From Acanthochromis polyacanthus (Eukaryota; Chordata; Actinopteri; Pomacentridae), in assembly GCF_021347895.1 (NCBI RefSeq), contig NC_067120.1, positions 18,461,361 to 18,525,360 of the forward strand: a stretch of DNA of 64,000 nt, written 5' to 3'. The translations under genes were made by a program, and so were the position numbers. The notes beneath the pieces were generated by a model. The model searched no databases. It was not told where the DNA came from and saw only the letters and a program-made list of their open reading frames with translations. Within the stretch, counting starts at the first letter, position 1, and every line of letters begins with the position of its first letter. Of the stretch, positions 63,595 through 64,000 are shown one piece after another.

Positions 63595-63944
63595 ATACAC
63601 TATGCTTCAAAAGTTTGGGGTCACCCAGGTAACTTCATGTTTTCAATTAAAGTTCACACTATTATTCATGTGCCAACATAATTGCACAAGGGTTTTCTAA
63701 TCATCAATTAACCTTTCAACACCATTAGCTAACACAATGTAGCATTAGAACACAACAGTGATGGTTGCTGGAAATGCTCCTCTGTAGATATTCCATTAAG
63801 AATCAGCTTTTTCCAGCTAGAATAGTCATTTACCACCTAATAATGTCTAGACTGTATTTCTGGTTAATTTAATGATAAAAATGATTTTCTTTCAAAAATA
63901 AGGACATTTCTAAGTGACCTCAAACTTTTGAATGGTAATGTATA
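63595..63944 (+). mobile_element. Tc1-type miniature element, copy 2
   Basis: About 350 bp. Left end TTCAAAAGTTTGGGGTCACC; right end, reverse complement, TTCAAAAGTTTGAGGTCAC, so the ends are better preserved than in copy 1. Flanked by TA-rich bases in which the exact TA target cannot be fixed. Body nearly collinear with 60205-60565. Confidence 0.85.
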
Positions 63945-64000
63945 TGATGCCTCAAAATTACCAAACGCATTAATTCTGTGGTAGAATAAAAAACGTTTGC

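Overview
The window looks like teleost fish chromosomal DNA. The evidence is AT-rich, intron-less-looking sequence with very few long reading frames, a Tc1-like transposon with the long inverted/direct-repeat termini typical of fish, tRNA-derived interspersed repeats with a GGAT microsatellite tail of the kind common in bony fish, hAT-like and TTAA-flanked miniature elements, and a vertebrate immune receptor gene. The species cannot be told from the sequence. Most of the 64 kb is non-coding.

Layout. 2.36-7.81 kb is a complete LTR retrotransposon on the minus strand, with matching 5-bp target duplications. It has no pol genes; its inside is a gag-like start followed by a long series of GC-rich tandem repeats that keep one reading frame of about 1,308 codons open. 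10.39-11.40 kb (minus) is the one clear host gene: a CD2-like two-Ig-domain cell-surface receptor whose whole coding region is a single uninterrupted frame. 21.96-23.60 kb is a complete Tc1-like DNA transposon with an intact 344-residue DD34E transposase and TA duplications. 24.29-24.99 kb is a non-autonomous element with about 175-bp terminal inverted repeats inside TTAA. 35.10-35.23 kb (+) encodes the acidic C-terminus of RNA polymerase III subunit RPC7 (POLR3G/POLR3GL). Immediately after its stop codon a 555-bp hAT-like miniature element with a perfect 8-bp duplication has landed. 43.77-44.61 kb is a solo LTR with a perfect 5-bp duplication. 44.77-45.28 kb is a second hAT-like miniature element with an 8-bp duplication and a tRNA-like segment inside. 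53.2-53.6 kb is a decayed Tc1 transposase. Two related short Tc1-type miniature elements lie at 60.2 and 63.6 kb.

The host genes do not form an evident functional group; the window is best read as gene-poor DNA with one immune receptor, one fragment or terminal exon of a polymerase subunit, and many independent mobile-element insertions, several datable in order by their intact target duplications. A few short frames at 25.1, 36.1 and 37.4-38.0 kb have exon-like edges but match no family I recognise. No tRNA genes, rRNA genes or CRISPR arrays were seen.
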